From an uncultured Methanofollis sp. (GTDB lineage Archaea > Halobacteriota > Methanomicrobia > Methanomicrobiales > Methanofollaceae), in NCBI RefSeq assembly GCF_937919355.1, contig NZ_CALFSA010000149.1:1-24291 (forward strand): DNA of 24,291 bases, given 5' to 3'. Each line of letters opens with the position of its first letter. The stretch's first letter is position 1. This document shows, piece after piece, positions 1 to 7,814 of the stretch. The notes below the pieces were generated by a model that was not told where the DNA came from, ran no database searches, and worked only from the letters and a program-made list of their open reading frames with translations. A program made the position numbers and the translations under genes.

Positions 1-379
1 ACGGCACCCAGGTGGAGAGGGCGTCGGTGCCCGCCGAGATGTACGCCTCCTCTATCCTCTCCACGACCTCCCCCCTGATGCAGGGGATGTCTGAGACCGA
101 GGTGAAGACCGGCCCCTCTTCTCCGAGGGCGGTCACCGCTTCGACGATGTCGGCGACATACCCATGCGCCCCTGCGGCGTAGAGGTCGATCCCCCGGGCC
201 CGGCACCAGTTCCGCGTGTACGGGGTCAGGGGGGAGGAGACGACCATGACCTCGCAACCGGCCGCGGCAAAGGCTTCGATGACATAGGCGATCATCGGCC
301 GCCCGCAGATGGTGACGAGGGGCTTTTCCCCCATATTGAGGCGGGAGCCCTGGCCCCCGGCAAGGATCAGGGCAAGCAT
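1..379 (-). CDS. cobY: Adenosylcobinamide-phosphate guanylyltransferase, CobY (3' part cut off by window edge)
   Basis: CobY is the archaeal nucleotidyltransferase that transfers GMP from GTP to adenosylcobinamide phosphate in the late nucleotide-loop assembly of cobalamin; it replaces bacterial CobU. Reading the complement from ATG at 379 gives MLALILAGGQGSRLNMGEKP, the glycine-rich nucleotide-binding signature LxAGGxGxR of the MobA/CobY nucleotidyltransferase fold, followed by PLVTICGRPMI and, further on, SDIPCI, the SD(x)P motif expected near the metal site. About 126 codons are visible and the frame is still open at base 1, so the C-terminus lies outside the window. The start overlaps the end of the upstream cobD-like gene by 13 nt, so the two are likely translated in a coupled way. 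MobA or a generic NTP transferase is the alternative, but the cobD neighbour favours CobY. Confidence 0.8.
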   Translation of the reverse strand, partial: MLALILAGGQGSRLNMGEKPLVTICGRPMIAYVIEAFAAAGCEVMVVSSPLTPYTRNWCRARGIDLYAAGAHGYVADIVEAVTALGEEGPVFTSVSDIPCIRGEVVERIEEAYISAGTDALSTWVP

Positions 380-1365
380 GCCGCGAGTGCCTCCACAAGG
401 CGTGTGTTCTCGTCACGCCTCCGCACTGCAACCCTGATCATGTCGGGGAGGCCGAAAGAGGTGCAGTCACGGACAAGGATGTCGTGGGAGAGGAGGAGAC
501 GTTCCGTAAGTGCCGGCGCAGGGCAGGGGAGGGGGACCAGGAGATAGTTTGCCGAGGAGGGAAGGGGGGAGAGCCCGAGGTCGCGGAGACGCCCTGCGAG
601 CCATGCACGCTCTATCGCAATGCGCCTCCGGGATTCACCAAGGTCGGCATACCTCTCCAGAGCAGCCAGGGCAAAACTCTCGGCGTAGGCGTTCACCGTC
701 CAGGGGAGGCGGCGCGCCTCGATCCCGGCGACAAGGTCGGGGTCGCCGAAGCCGAAACCGAACCTGAGGCCGGGGACGGCGAAGGACTTGGTGATCGAGC
801 GCGAGACAAACAGTGCGGGGTCCCTGACGTCCGAGACGCTTGCAGTCGGGTCGGCAAGTTCGATGAAGGCCTCGTCGACGAAGAGTCTCTGGCAGTCTTC
901 GAGAGTGTCGAGGGCCGCGAGCACATCCTCGCGCCGGGTGAGCGCACCGTCGGGGTTGTTCGGGTTGCAGAGGAACCTGACGGCCGCACCTGTCGCATCG
1001 TCGGTCACCCTCCCACCGCAGAGCCTGACCGCCATCTCATATTCTCCAAAGGTCGGGGGGGTGACCGCCCCGCTCTCGCCGGGTCTGATGGCAGCAGCGC
1101 AGAATGCGCGTATCACCTCGACAGACCCGTTCCCCACGGTGATCTCCGTGGGGTCGCGATGGAACACCCGCCCGATCGCCTCTTTCAGGGATTCATATCC
1201 GTCATCTGGATAGGACGCAATCACTTCTCCAGGGGAGGAGAAGGGAACATCTGGAGGGAAAGGATTGATGCTTGCGCTAAAATCGAGAATATCCCTTTCT
1301 GAATGTCGCCTGTGCCACCTGAGTCTGCCGCCGTGTTCGACCCGACGGGGGTATGTCCCGGACAT
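367..1365 (-). CDS. cobD: Threonine-phosphate decarboxylase-like PLP enzyme (CobD/HisC family)
   Basis: This is a fold-type I PLP enzyme of 332 residues. The early HGG (residues 11-13) and ILDFSASINPF block are typical of CobD, which decarboxylates L-threonine O-3-phosphate to make the aminopropanol linker of cobalamin. NPNNPDG (134-140), VDEAF (163-167) and SITKSFAVPGLRFGF with the PLP lysine K193 mark the aminotransferase core. HisC (histidinol-phosphate aminotransferase) is the close relative that could be confused with it; the overlap with cobY on the same strand favours cobalamin. The open frame extends to 1431, but residues before the ATG at 1365 do not resemble the family; ATG at 1398 is a second option. 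No clear ribosome binding site precedes either start, and a TATA-like element at 1401-1408 suggests a short or absent leader. The fused C-terminal iron-sulfur domain described for some methanogen CobD proteins is absent. Confidence 0.78.
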   Translation of the reverse strand: MSGTYPRRVEHGGRLRWHRRHSERDILDFSASINPFPPDVPFSSPGEVIASYPDDGYESLKEAIGRVFHRDPTEITVGNGSVEVIRAFCAAAIRPGESGAVTPPTFGEYEMAVRLCGGRVTDDATGAAVRFLCNPNNPDGALTRREDVLAALDTLEDCQRLFVDEAFIELADPTASVSDVRDPALFVSRSITKSFAVPGLRFGFGFGDPDLVAGIEARRLPWTVNAYAESFALAALERYADLGESRRRIAIERAWLAGRLRDLGLSPLPSSANYLLVPLPCPAPALTERLLLSHDILVRDCTSFGLPDMIRVAVRRRDENTRLVEALAACLP

Positions 1366-1435
1366 ATTGACAGATATCACGCAAATTTGGCATTCCATGG
1401 CATATAAGAATACGCTTTCAAAAAAAATCAATTCA

Positions 1436-1449
1436 GAATATTTATATAC
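1436..1449. promoter_or_regulatory. AT-rich TATA element in the cobD/RHH-ftsZ divergent region
   Basis: The sequence around 1436-1449 (gaatatttatatac) reads as a TATA box on both strands (TTTATATA / TATATAAA). It sits between the leftward cobD-cobY pair and the rightward RHH-ftsZ pair, about 110 nt before the RHH start and about 70 nt before the chosen cobD start. It can therefore serve either direction. No transcription start is mapped, so the assignment is inference. Confidence 0.45.
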
Positions 1450-1559
1450 GATAGTCGTGTTAATTCATTCATCTGGTGCAGGATCAGACATACAGCATCC
1501 CCCAGTCTGACAAAAGGCAGGTGCATGTCTGACGATTGTCGGGCTATATGAGGTGGAAG

Positions 1560-1736
1560 ATGGAACGGATCACGATCAGACTCCCGAAACAGCAGGTCGA
1601 TATGCTGCAAAGGCTTGTTGACGGCGGCGAATTTCCCACAGTGTCAGAGGCGGTACGACACGCGGTACGGGAACTCGTCGAAAAGCGTGGAGACCGGGCA
1701 CTGAGGGAGAGCGACCAGGTGTCATTCAAGGTTTAG
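1560..1736 (+). CDS. Small ribbon-helix-helix (CopG/Arc-type) DNA-binding protein upstream of ftsZ
   Basis: The 58-residue product begins MERITIRLPKQQVDML, the single beta strand of a ribbon-helix-helix dimer, and continues with FPTVSEAVRHAVRELV, the two-helix part. This is essentially a bare DNA-binding domain with a short charged tail. ATG at 1560 was chosen because GGTGG lies a few bases upstream; TTG at 1536 and ATG at 1548 in the same frame would only add a few non-conserved residues. The stop codon TAG (1734-1736) touches the GGAGG ribosome binding site of ftsZ, so both genes are almost certainly on one transcript. RHH proteins usually dimerise and repress their own promoter. A role in controlling ftsZ is inferred from position only; the target is unknown. 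Confidence 0.85.
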   Translation: MERITIRLPKQQVDMLQRLVDGGEFPTVSEAVRHAVRELVEKRGDRALRESDQVSFKV

Positions 1737-1746
1737 GAGGCAAATA

Positions 1747-2901
1747 ATGCAGACAATCATCAACGAGGCAATGAAAAACGCGGAACTTGAAAAGATGCGG
1801 AGCCAAGACGGGGCTCTCGGGGACGAAGACGACATGCTCGGCCAGCCGCGCATCGTCATTGTTGGTTGCGGCGGTGCGGGCAACAACACGGTCAACAGGC
1901 TCTATCACATGCAGGTCTGTGGAGCCGAGACGATCGCGATCAACACCGACAAGCAGCACCTCGACATGATCCAGGCCGACAAGCGCATCCTCATCGGCAA
2001 GTCGCTCACCAAGGGCCTTGGCGCCGGCGGGTTCCCCGACGTCGGCAAGAGGGCGGCAGAGATGGCGCGCCCCACGCTGGAAAAACTCCTCGAAACTGCC
2101 GACCTCTGTTTCATCACGGCCGGTATGGGTGGTGGCACCGGCACCGGCGTCGCCCCGGTCGTCGCGCAGATCGCAAAGGAACAGGGCGCCATCGTCGTCG
2201 GCATGGTCAGTTACCCCTTCCAGGTCGAGAAGGCGCGCCTGCTCCGCGCCGAGGAAGGTCTCCAGCAGCTCTCCAATAATGCGGACTCCGTGATCGTCCT
2301 CGACAACAACCGGCTCATAAAATATGTCCCGAACCTGCCCCTCGGCCAGGCCTTCTCGGTGATGGACCAGCTCATCGCTGAGACCGTGAAGGGCATCTCA
2401 GAGACGATCACCCAGCCCTCCCTCATCAACATCGACTACGCAGACGTGCGGGCGATCATGAGCAAGGGCGGGGTCGCCTGTATGCTCGTCGGCGAGAGCA
2501 AACAGCAGAACAAGGCCGAGAGCGTCGTCCACGAGTGCCTCTCCCACCCCCTGCTGGACATCGACTACCGCGGCGCCACCGGCAGCCTCATCCACATCAC
2601 CGGCGGCAGCGACCTCACCCTCCAGGACGCCGAGGAGATCGCAAGTTCCCTCACCTACGAACTCGACCCCCACGCCGACGTCATCTGGGGCGCACGCGTG
2701 AACAATGACTTCGAGGGCAAGGTCAGAGTCCTGGCGATCATGACCGGCGTCAAGAGCGCTCAGGTCCTCGGCGGCAGGCAGAGCAACTTCGTCCCTGCAA
2801 GCAGGCCCGCCCCGATGCAGACCCAGAGCGGCAGGTCCGAAACTCCCCGGCGGAGTTTCTCCCGCGACCAGCAGAGCGGCCACCTCATAGATTTCATCTG
2901 A
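1747..2901 (+). CDS. ftsZ: Cell division GTPase FtsZ, FtsZ2-type
   Basis: This tubulin-like GTPase of 384 residues polymerises at midcell in archaeal cytokinesis. Visible motifs are IVIVGCGGAGNNTVNRL (residues 36-52, nucleotide binding), the tubulin signature GGGTGTG (128-134) and the T7 catalytic loop NIDYAD (228-233), which supplies the acidic residues for GTP hydrolysis in the neighbouring subunit. The blocks INTDKQHLDMI, GKSLTKGLGAGG and SETITQPSLINIDYAD match the FtsZ2 branch (constriction in haloarchaea) better than FtsZ1, as far as I recall these families. A low-complexity linker ends in a short hydrophobic tail HLIDFI that resembles the C-terminal partner-binding peptide. A perfect GGAGG at 1736-1740 precedes ATG by 6 nt. 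It follows a ribbon-helix-helix gene and ends in a T7 tract. SepF is not in the window. Confidence 0.97.
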   Translation: MQTIINEAMKNAELEKMRSQDGALGDEDDMLGQPRIVIVGCGGAGNNTVNRLYHMQVCGAETIAINTDKQHLDMIQADKRILIGKSLTKGLGAGGFPDVGKRAAEMARPTLEKLLETADLCFITAGMGGGTGTGVAPVVAQIAKEQGAIVVGMVSYPFQVEKARLLRAEEGLQQLSNNADSVIVLDNNRLIKYVPNLPLGQAFSVMDQLIAETVKGISETITQPSLINIDYADVRAIMSKGGVACMLVGESKQQNKAESVVHECLSHPLLDIDYRGATGSLIHITGGSDLTLQDAEEIASSLTYELDPHADVIWGARVNNDFEGKVRVLAIMTGVKSAQVLGGRQSNFVPASRPAPMQTQSGRSETPRRSFSRDQQSGHLIDFI

Positions 2902-2909
2902 ATCCCCTC

Positions 2910-2916
2910 TTTTTTT
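2910..2916 (+). terminator. Oligo-T terminator after ftsZ
   Basis: Seven consecutive T begin 9 nt after the ftsZ stop codon. Archaeal RNA polymerase terminates at such tracts without needing a hairpin. Confidence 0.65.
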
Positions 2917-2930
2917 ATACGTGCACCATT

Positions 2931-3111
2931 ACCAGACCGTCAATCATGGCCGGTCTGAGTGGTTCTACATCACCCGGCCATGCCCCCGAATACGCCTGAT
3001 CCTGTGCAGTTTCTGCGAAATGCTTAATACAGAAGATGACGCAAACTATTAGAAATCCTGGTATATCCACCGCGGATCACCACGGTGCAGCAGGTGCGCC
3101 GGCATAGCCGG
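2931..3111 (+). repeat. Cluster of inverted repeats in the ftsZ/coiled-coil gene interval
   Basis: Four inverted repeats lie within 180 nt. CAGACCG (2933-2939) pairs with CGGTCTG (2951-2957). CATGGCCGG (2945-2953) pairs perfectly with CCGGCCATG (2974-2982) over nine bases and shares CGG with the first, so the two hairpins exclude each other. CACCG (3068-3072) pairs with CGGTG (3083-3087). CCGGC (3099-3103) pairs with GCCGG (3107-3111) around a three-base loop. The sequence shows the pairing potential; whether these fold in RNA is not known. Confidence 0.5.
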
Positions 3112-3304
3112 ATACACCGAGGGTATAGGAGTTGAATATCATGAACAGCGGTACGACTACAGACATCAGGGAAGCAGTCTCTGGTCTGGACAGCACTTTT
3201 GTTGTATCATTTCTATCTGTTTCCTCCCATCCTGCGGGCATTTCCCGTGCATCATCAGACCCGGTGGCCTATACAGCGGTACAGAACTCAAGGATTGGTA
3301 AAGC
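3016..3304 (+). promoter_or_regulatory. Probable promoter and long structured leader of the coiled-coil gene
   Basis: The interval 2902-3304 (403 bases) has no well-supported gene. CGAAA followed by TGCTTAATA near 3016-3029 looks like an archaeal BRE plus TATA box, which would start transcription near 3050 and give a leader of about 250 nt. The leader contains the 3068-3087 and 3099-3111 hairpins. A short reading frame (ATG at 3141, with AGGAG at 3127-3131) runs to 3320 and overlaps the next gene start; its composition is not clearly coding. It could be a regulatory upstream ORF or chance. Confidence 0.35.
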
Positions 3305-4168
3305 ATGTTGGACGAACTGATCGAAAAGAGAAAAAAATTACTTTCCGAGTCTGAACAGCACAAAAACAGGCGCAACGAGCTTAATGCTCTTGCAAGCAGC
3401 CATGCCCGCGAGCGGAACCAGCTCAACGCTCAGACCCGTGAGTTTGTCGAGGAGGCCCAGAAGAACAAGGAACTCCGTGACCAGCACAACAACGAAGTTC
3501 ACCGGCTGAAGGACGAGCGGAACCAGATCAATGCCAAGGCCAACGAGTACTTTGAAGAGATCGAGGCCTTCAAGAAAGACCATTCCGCCTTCCAGAAGAA
3601 CTCGAGCATCAAGGAACTCCAGCGCCAGATCGAGGCAATGGAATTCCGCCAGCAGACCGAGGTCTTCACCACCGACAAGGAACGGGAGCTGATCGACAAG
3701 ATCAAGCATATGAAGGCCACCATCAAGGAGCAGGAGGACGAGCTTGAGCAGAACAAGGACCTCAAGACCAAACTCCAGAACGCTCGCGACCTTCGCAAGC
3801 AGGCCTCGGACGTCCATGACAAGGTGACCGAGGTTGCCGAACTCGCTCAGAATCACCATGACCTGATGGTTGAGTTCTACCGCAAGGCCGACCAGTCCCG
3901 CGAGGCCGCCGACGCAGAGCACAAGGCCTTTGTCGAGGCGCAGGAAGCCGCTGATGAGGAGCACAAGGCCTTCATCACGTGCCAGAAGGAACTCCGCGAC
4001 TACGATAAGGTCATCTCCGGTCTCCGCAACAAGAAGAGGAAGACAAAGGTCACCAAGGAGCAGCGCGAGGTCAGGCAGGAAGCCGAGCGCATCTTCCAGC
4101 TCTTCAAGGGCGGGGAGAAACTCACGACCGAGGACATCCTCCTTCTCCAGCGGTCAAAACTCCTTTAA
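3305..4168 (+). CDS. Archaeal coiled-coil protein (COG1340-like)
   Basis: The 287-residue product is almost entirely charged and helical: long runs rich in Glu, Lys, Gln, Arg and Asn with heptad-like spacing from about residue 1 to 235, including repeated ERNQ(L/I)NA units near residues 40 and 75. A basic stretch (RNKKRKTKVTKEQ) and a short C-terminal segment ending LTTEDILLLQRSKLL follow. This is the architecture of the archaeal family COG1340, sometimes mislabelled phosphoserine phosphatase; no phosphatase motif is present here. No signal peptide or membrane segment is visible, so it is probably cytoplasmic. Its function is unknown; a structural or nucleic-acid/ribosome-associated role would fit but is inference. 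It is monocistronic, bounded by a long structured leader and a T7 terminator. Confidence 0.85.
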   Translation: MLDELIEKRKKLLSESEQHKNRRNELNALASSHARERNQLNAQTREFVEEAQKNKELRDQHNNEVHRLKDERNQINAKANEYFEEIEAFKKDHSAFQKNSSIKELQRQIEAMEFRQQTEVFTTDKERELIDKIKHMKATIKEQEDELEQNKDLKTKLQNARDLRKQASDVHDKVTEVAELAQNHHDLMVEFYRKADQSREAADAEHKAFVEAQEAADEEHKAFITCQKELRDYDKVISGLRNKKRKTKVTKEQREVRQEAERIFQLFKGGEKLTTEDILLLQRSKLL

Positions 4169-4172
4169 TACC

Positions 4173-4179
4173 TTTTTTT
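4173..4179 (+). terminator. Oligo-T terminator after the coiled-coil gene
   Basis: A run of seven T starts 5 nt after the TAA stop codon, consistent with intrinsic archaeal termination. Confidence 0.65.
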
Positions 4180-4192
4180 GTGTGCGCAACCA

Positions 4193-4200
4193 TTTATTAG
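4193..4200 (+). promoter_or_regulatory. TATA box of the DUF373 gene
   Basis: TTTATTAG is centred about 27 nt upstream of ATG 4224. This places the expected transcription start at or next to the start codon and suggests a leaderless mRNA; no Shine-Dalgarno sequence lies between. Confidence 0.6.
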
Positions 4201-4223
4201 TTTGAGAGTAACTTTCTAATTAG

Positions 4224-5345
4224 ATGGCTGAGGGCACTACACTGATCCTGTGCATCGACCGGGACGACGACCTGGGGTACAAGGCAGGGTTCGCAAGTCC
4301 GGTGGTCGGACGTGAGGCATGCCTGAACGCAGCTCAAGCGCTCGCTCTCGCCGATCCCGAAGATTCCGACGTCAACGCTATTTTTCAGGCGGTAAAAACC
4401 CATGACGAACTGAGAGGGCGGGGAGAAGAGGTCGAAGTTGCCATCCTCACCGGAAACCACATGCACATGATCGAAGGCGACCGGAAGATCGGCGACGACC
4501 TTGACGACGTGATCGCGCAGTCTGATGCAGACGCGTGCGTCCTCATCTCCGACGGTGCAGAAGACGAGTACATCCTCCCGATCGTCCAGTCCAGGCTCAC
4601 AGTGACGAGCATCAGGAGGGTGGTCGTCACCCAGATGCCGAACCTCGAAGGAACCTACTATATCATCAAAAAACTCCTCGACGACCCGAAGGTCTCCCGG
4701 ATAGTCCTGGTCCCTCTCGGCCTTGCGATGCTCATCTACGCCACCGCGTATCTGATCGGTTACCCCGAGGGAGCGACGATCGTCGTCGTGGGCGCACTTG
4801 GCATTTATCTCCTCTTCAAAGGTCTTGGTTTCGATGAGTTCTTCAGTTACCTGATCAACTCCCTGCATGTCGCACTGCGCAGGGGCAGGATCACCTTCGT
4901 ATCCTATATTGCGGCGATCCTCTTTTTCATCGTCGGGATCATCCTCGGACTGTACAGTCTGCTCGTCTATTACACCGAGGAGGGGATACTGCTCTACCTG
5001 CTGACCTTCTTCTACGGTGCGATCGGGTGGTTCACTGCGGCAGGGCTCATCGCCTCGGTCGGGAGGATCATCGACGTCTACATGAACGAGATCGAAGATC
5101 TCGGCAGGGTGATCGTCCTCCCCTTCTTCGTCTGCGCCATCGGCGTCATCGTGTACGGCACGAGCATCTACATGCTCTCCCTCTCGCACATTGAAAAGTT
5201 CCCGTACCCTGAGTTTAACGGGCTCAATATCGCAATGTACGCCATGATCGGGGGCCTGTTCCTCGCCTTCGTCGGGGTCTACCTCCAGTCTCTTGTCAAC
5301 CGCTGGATCGAGAAAAAAGAAGAGAAGCGTGCGATTACACACTGA
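4224..5345 (+). CDS. DUF373 family integral membrane protein
   Basis: The 373-residue protein has a soluble N-terminal half and a membrane half. Residues about 1-155 begin TTLILCIDRDDDLGYKAG and include GNHMHMIEGDRK and VLISDGAEDEYILPI, which are characteristic of the archaeal DUF373 family. The aspartate-rich CIDRDDD start resembles a Rossmann-like ligand- or metal-binding domain. Hydrophobic segments follow at about 159-179, 183-200, 225-249, 255-279, 294-320 and 336-357, giving about six transmembrane helices and a charged C-terminal tail. The family is widespread in archaea and has no established function. The gene appears monocistronic and leaderless. Transport, sensing or membrane-linked signalling are all possible and cannot be separated from sequence alone. 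Confidence 0.88.
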   Translation: MAEGTTLILCIDRDDDLGYKAGFASPVVGREACLNAAQALALADPEDSDVNAIFQAVKTHDELRGRGEEVEVAILTGNHMHMIEGDRKIGDDLDDVIAQSDADACVLISDGAEDEYILPIVQSRLTVTSIRRVVVTQMPNLEGTYYIIKKLLDDPKVSRIVLVPLGLAMLIYATAYLIGYPEGATIVVVGALGIYLLFKGLGFDEFFSYLINSLHVALRRGRITFVSYIAAILFFIVGIILGLYSLLVYYTEEGILLYLLTFFYGAIGWFTAAGLIASVGRIIDVYMNEIEDLGRVIVLPFFVCAIGVIVYGTSIYMLSLSHIEKFPYPEFNGLNIAMYAMIGGLFLAFVGVYLQSLVNRWIEKKEEKRAITH

Positions 5346-5361
5346 AGTAATCGCTCTTCAT

Positions 5362-7085
5362 TCATTTTTCCTGCACAGCAGTCATGGGTGTGCAGGGTCT
5401 CTCATCTCGGCGGAGGACGAGGCTCCCTGTTTTCACAGCCACACTGTCGCCCTCCTTGCAGGAGACGGTCCAGGTGTAGGTGCCCGGGCCCTCAGGCTCC
5501 AGCCAGAAGACCATCTCACGTCTCTGTGAGTCGTCGAGGAGCGGTATGTCATAGAAGTGGCAGTCATTCTTCCGGTCGCCGGGGAAGTCCACCCTGAACT
5601 CCGCCCTCTGCAGGAGCACGTCCGCGGCGTCCTGATACTTCGCACCCCACCCACCACGATATCGTAGCGCTCGCCCGGACAGTAGGCACGGGTGTAGTAG
5701 GTGCGGGCGGACGCAGAGCAGGCGGTGCCGCCGGTCTCATTGACCTGGAGGAGTCCGCCGTCGAGTTCCACACACGTGAACCTCTGCAGGGAGAAGTCGG
5801 CCCGGTCGACGCCGAGGACTGCACCATCAGGTCCACAGGCTACTGCCGTGAAGGAGTGCGGTCCCAGGACAGGGATCACCCCATGTTCATTGTCGAGGTA
5901 CCCGTCGACCGGTCGACCTCCTCTGGGCGGTCGAGACGGTAGGAGAGCGGGACGGGCACAGAGACGAAGCGGATCACAGGGTCTTCACCCGGTTTGGCTC
6001 TCCAGGGTATGACGGTGCCGCTGCCCGACACACCCGGCGGCACGACCCCCGCCCCTTCACCCCTGGTCGTTGCAACGGCCTTCGCCCCTCCCGGGCCGTA
6101 GGCGACCGCCTGCACGACATGGGGGCCTTCCGGGAGGGTGACCGCCCCGGACGGGAGCACGCCGAGGCTGGTCCCGTCGACGATCACCTCGACAGGCACA
6201 TCGTCAGGGGAGGTGAAGGTCACCGTCCCGTTCTCGACCCTGAGATCGATCTCTGGCTTATCGTCGGCTTTGTCGATCCCGGCGACCGTCAGGGCGACGA
6301 TTCCTGCGCACTCCGCGGCAAGGGTATAGTTGAGCCTTTCAGGTCGGTCGTCGGGGTATGCATGATAGGATAACTGTCCCGCTCGTAGATCAGGAGCGCC
6401 GGGATCATGGCGGCACGGAACGCATGAGCGTCCCCTTTTGCCGCGTCCAGCAACTGCACCGGCTTTTCCTCGATGCATGCCGATGGCGGGAGCGCTTTGA
6501 GGACCCACCGGTGCTGGGGGAGCGTCGTGACCAGCAGACGGTTTCCGGAAGCCACGCAGTCGAGGTTTATCGCCACGACTATCCGGTCGTGGAGGTCAGG
6601 GTTGTCGGCCAGCCACCTCGCCGCCGAAGGCGATGAAGTAGACCGTCCGGTTCAGGGGAGTGGCTTTGAGGAGACGGGCGACTTCGAGCATCGTCGCCAC
6701 GCCCGCGGCGTTGTCGTCGGCACCGGGCGTCCCCGAGACAGTGTCGTAGTGTGCACAGACGACAACGATCTGGTCGGTCAGTCCTTCCCTGACGCCGATA
6801 ATATTTGAGGAGAGACTGAGCGGCGGGTCAAAGTAGCAGTTGGTATACGCAAACCGCCCAGTACTGACCGAGAGCCCCCGTTCTTCCATCGCCCTTGCGA
6901 TATAGGTCGCCGCCGCCACCCGCTCATCAGATCCCAGAGCACGTTCAAAACCGCAGAGGTCACGGGTCACGTCCTCGATCCTCGCAGGGTCGGCCGTTGG
7001 TCTGCTGAGGGCGGTCAACCGGCGCGATCGCGGCAAGCACGGTCAGGAGCACCGCGGCGACCTTCTGTATCGATGTCTGTGTCAC
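5362..7085 (-). pseudogene. Decayed secreted M28-family zinc aminopeptidase
   Basis: Read leftward, five frame changes split one gene. GTG at 7085 (GAGG upstream) starts a signal-peptide-like MTQTSIQKVAAVLLTVLAAI in one frame. The next piece (to 6596) carries VVVCAHYDTV and GADDNAAG, giving the His and Asp zinc ligands of M28 peptidases, and ends at FIAFGGE. Near 6620 the frame changes and the expected glutamate pair plus about seven residues are missing, so the catalytic base/ligand pair is damaged. INLD and IMHTPTTD, with the last Asp and His ligands, follow. Further shifts near 6338, 5905 and 5650 run through two or three beta-rich C-terminal domains to VQEK and the stop at 5362. In M28 proteins such tails are usually extracellular Ig- or PKD-like modules. 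Sequencing error could explain one or two shifts, hardly five plus a deletion. Confidence 0.88.
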
Positions 7086-7262
7086 GGTTCTGCCTCGTTA
7101 TTTGCGGGCACCCCGGACGCGGCCGGCGTCCTGATTGAAAGTGCCCTGTCGCCTTATGTGATCTCCGGATCTGTGTGCCACGTATCGACCATACCGTCGC
7201 CTGCACGGTATCGATCACCTTCGGGATGGCAAGCAACACGTTTGAGCAGACAGCACCGCCGG

Positions 7263-7281
7263 AAAAAAAGAATCTTAAAAA
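7263..7281 (-). terminator. T-rich terminator after the secreted-protein gene
   Basis: On the minus strand a T5 run (7281-7277) and a T7 run (7269-7263) lie 16-34 nt past the stop codon of the secreted-protein gene and before the peptidase pseudogene. Confidence 0.55.
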
Positions 7282-7296
7282 GAGGAAATTGAAGCC

Positions 7297-7749
7297 TTAG
7301 ACCTTGAAATATCCAATGCCTTCAGGGAAGACCGAAGTGTTCTCGAACTCCCGCCTGTCCTGCGGCGAGGCCACGACCAGGGACGGGATCTTCACCGGGA
7401 ACTCGTGTTCGGGGAACCAGAACGTCCCGCGGCCGTAGTCCAGGCCGACACCTGGGACGCTCAGGACGGCATGGTCCATCGTGATCTCGTCGATGGTCGC
7501 ATCCTCGAAGTTTACGACATCAAGCACCTTCTCGCGGAGGTCGCTCATGCCAAGGAGGTGGACGAGGACCTGGACCCCGTCGTCAATGGTATAGGTGACA
7601 TTGACGGTTGCGTTGTGATTATTGAGCTGGATCTCGACACTCTGAACCGTGAGATAACTGTACCTGTTATCGTCGTCGGCCGCCACGACAGGCACGACGA
7701 TGACGAGGAGAAGGAGGAGCATCGCAAGGCCGTGCGTCAGGACTTTCAT
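7297..7749 (-). CDS. Small secreted or membrane-anchored protein of unknown function
   Basis: The 150-residue product starts MKVLTHGLAMLLLLLVIVV and reaches an AADDD junction near residue 24, a convincing signal peptide. The mature part is beta-rich and includes NATVNVTYTIDDGVQVLVHLLG, an NFEDATI segment and a WFPEHEFPVKIPSLVV block; Asn-x-Ser/Thr sequons are present. I do not recognise the family. There are no cysteines for a lipobox and no obvious C-terminal anchor, so it is probably exported and folded outside the membrane. A TATA box sits about 27 nt upstream of the ATG and no ribosome binding site is visible, suggesting a leaderless transcript. It lies between alba and the M28 pseudogene but has its own promoter and terminator, so no functional link is implied. 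Confidence 0.8.
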   Translation of the reverse strand: MKVLTHGLAMLLLLLVIVVPVVAADDDNRYSYLTVQSVEIQLNNHNATVNVTYTIDDGVQVLVHLLGMSDLREKVLDVVNFEDATIDEITMDHAVLSVPGVGLDYGRGTFWFPEHEFPVKIPSLVVASPQDRREFENTSVFPEGIGYFKV

Positions 7750-7770
7750 ACAATAGGATCTTGAAACAGG

Positions 7771-7780
7771 ATCATATATG
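7771..7780 (-). promoter_or_regulatory. TATA box of the secreted-protein gene
   Basis: CATATATGAT on the minus strand is centred about 27 nt before ATG 7749, the spacing expected for leaderless archaeal transcripts. Confidence 0.55.
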
Positions 7781-7794
7781 CTTTCTGGTCCGGG

Positions 7795-7800
7795 AAAAAA
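7795..7800 (-). terminator. Oligo-T terminator after alba
   Basis: Six T on the minus strand begin 15 nt after the alba stop codon and would end the long dap-asd-alba transcription unit. Confidence 0.55.
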
Positions 7801-7814
7801 GGGAGTAATTCAAT

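Noticed and set aside
3141..3320. 59-codon reading frame with AGGAG upstream before the coiled-coil gene
   Set aside because: Codon third positions lack the strong GC bias of neighbouring genes and no family is recognisable; kept only as a possible upstream ORF.
4197..5342. 381-codon open frame on the minus strand opposite the DUF373 gene
   Set aside because: Its product is an acidic, His/Asp-rich composition with no family resemblance, whereas the plus strand encodes a clear DUF373 membrane protein; this is a GC-rich antisense artefact.
7015..7239. 74-codon minus-strand frame upstream of the peptidase pseudogene
   Set aside because: Arg-rich and overlapping the signal-peptide piece in another frame; no supporting signal.
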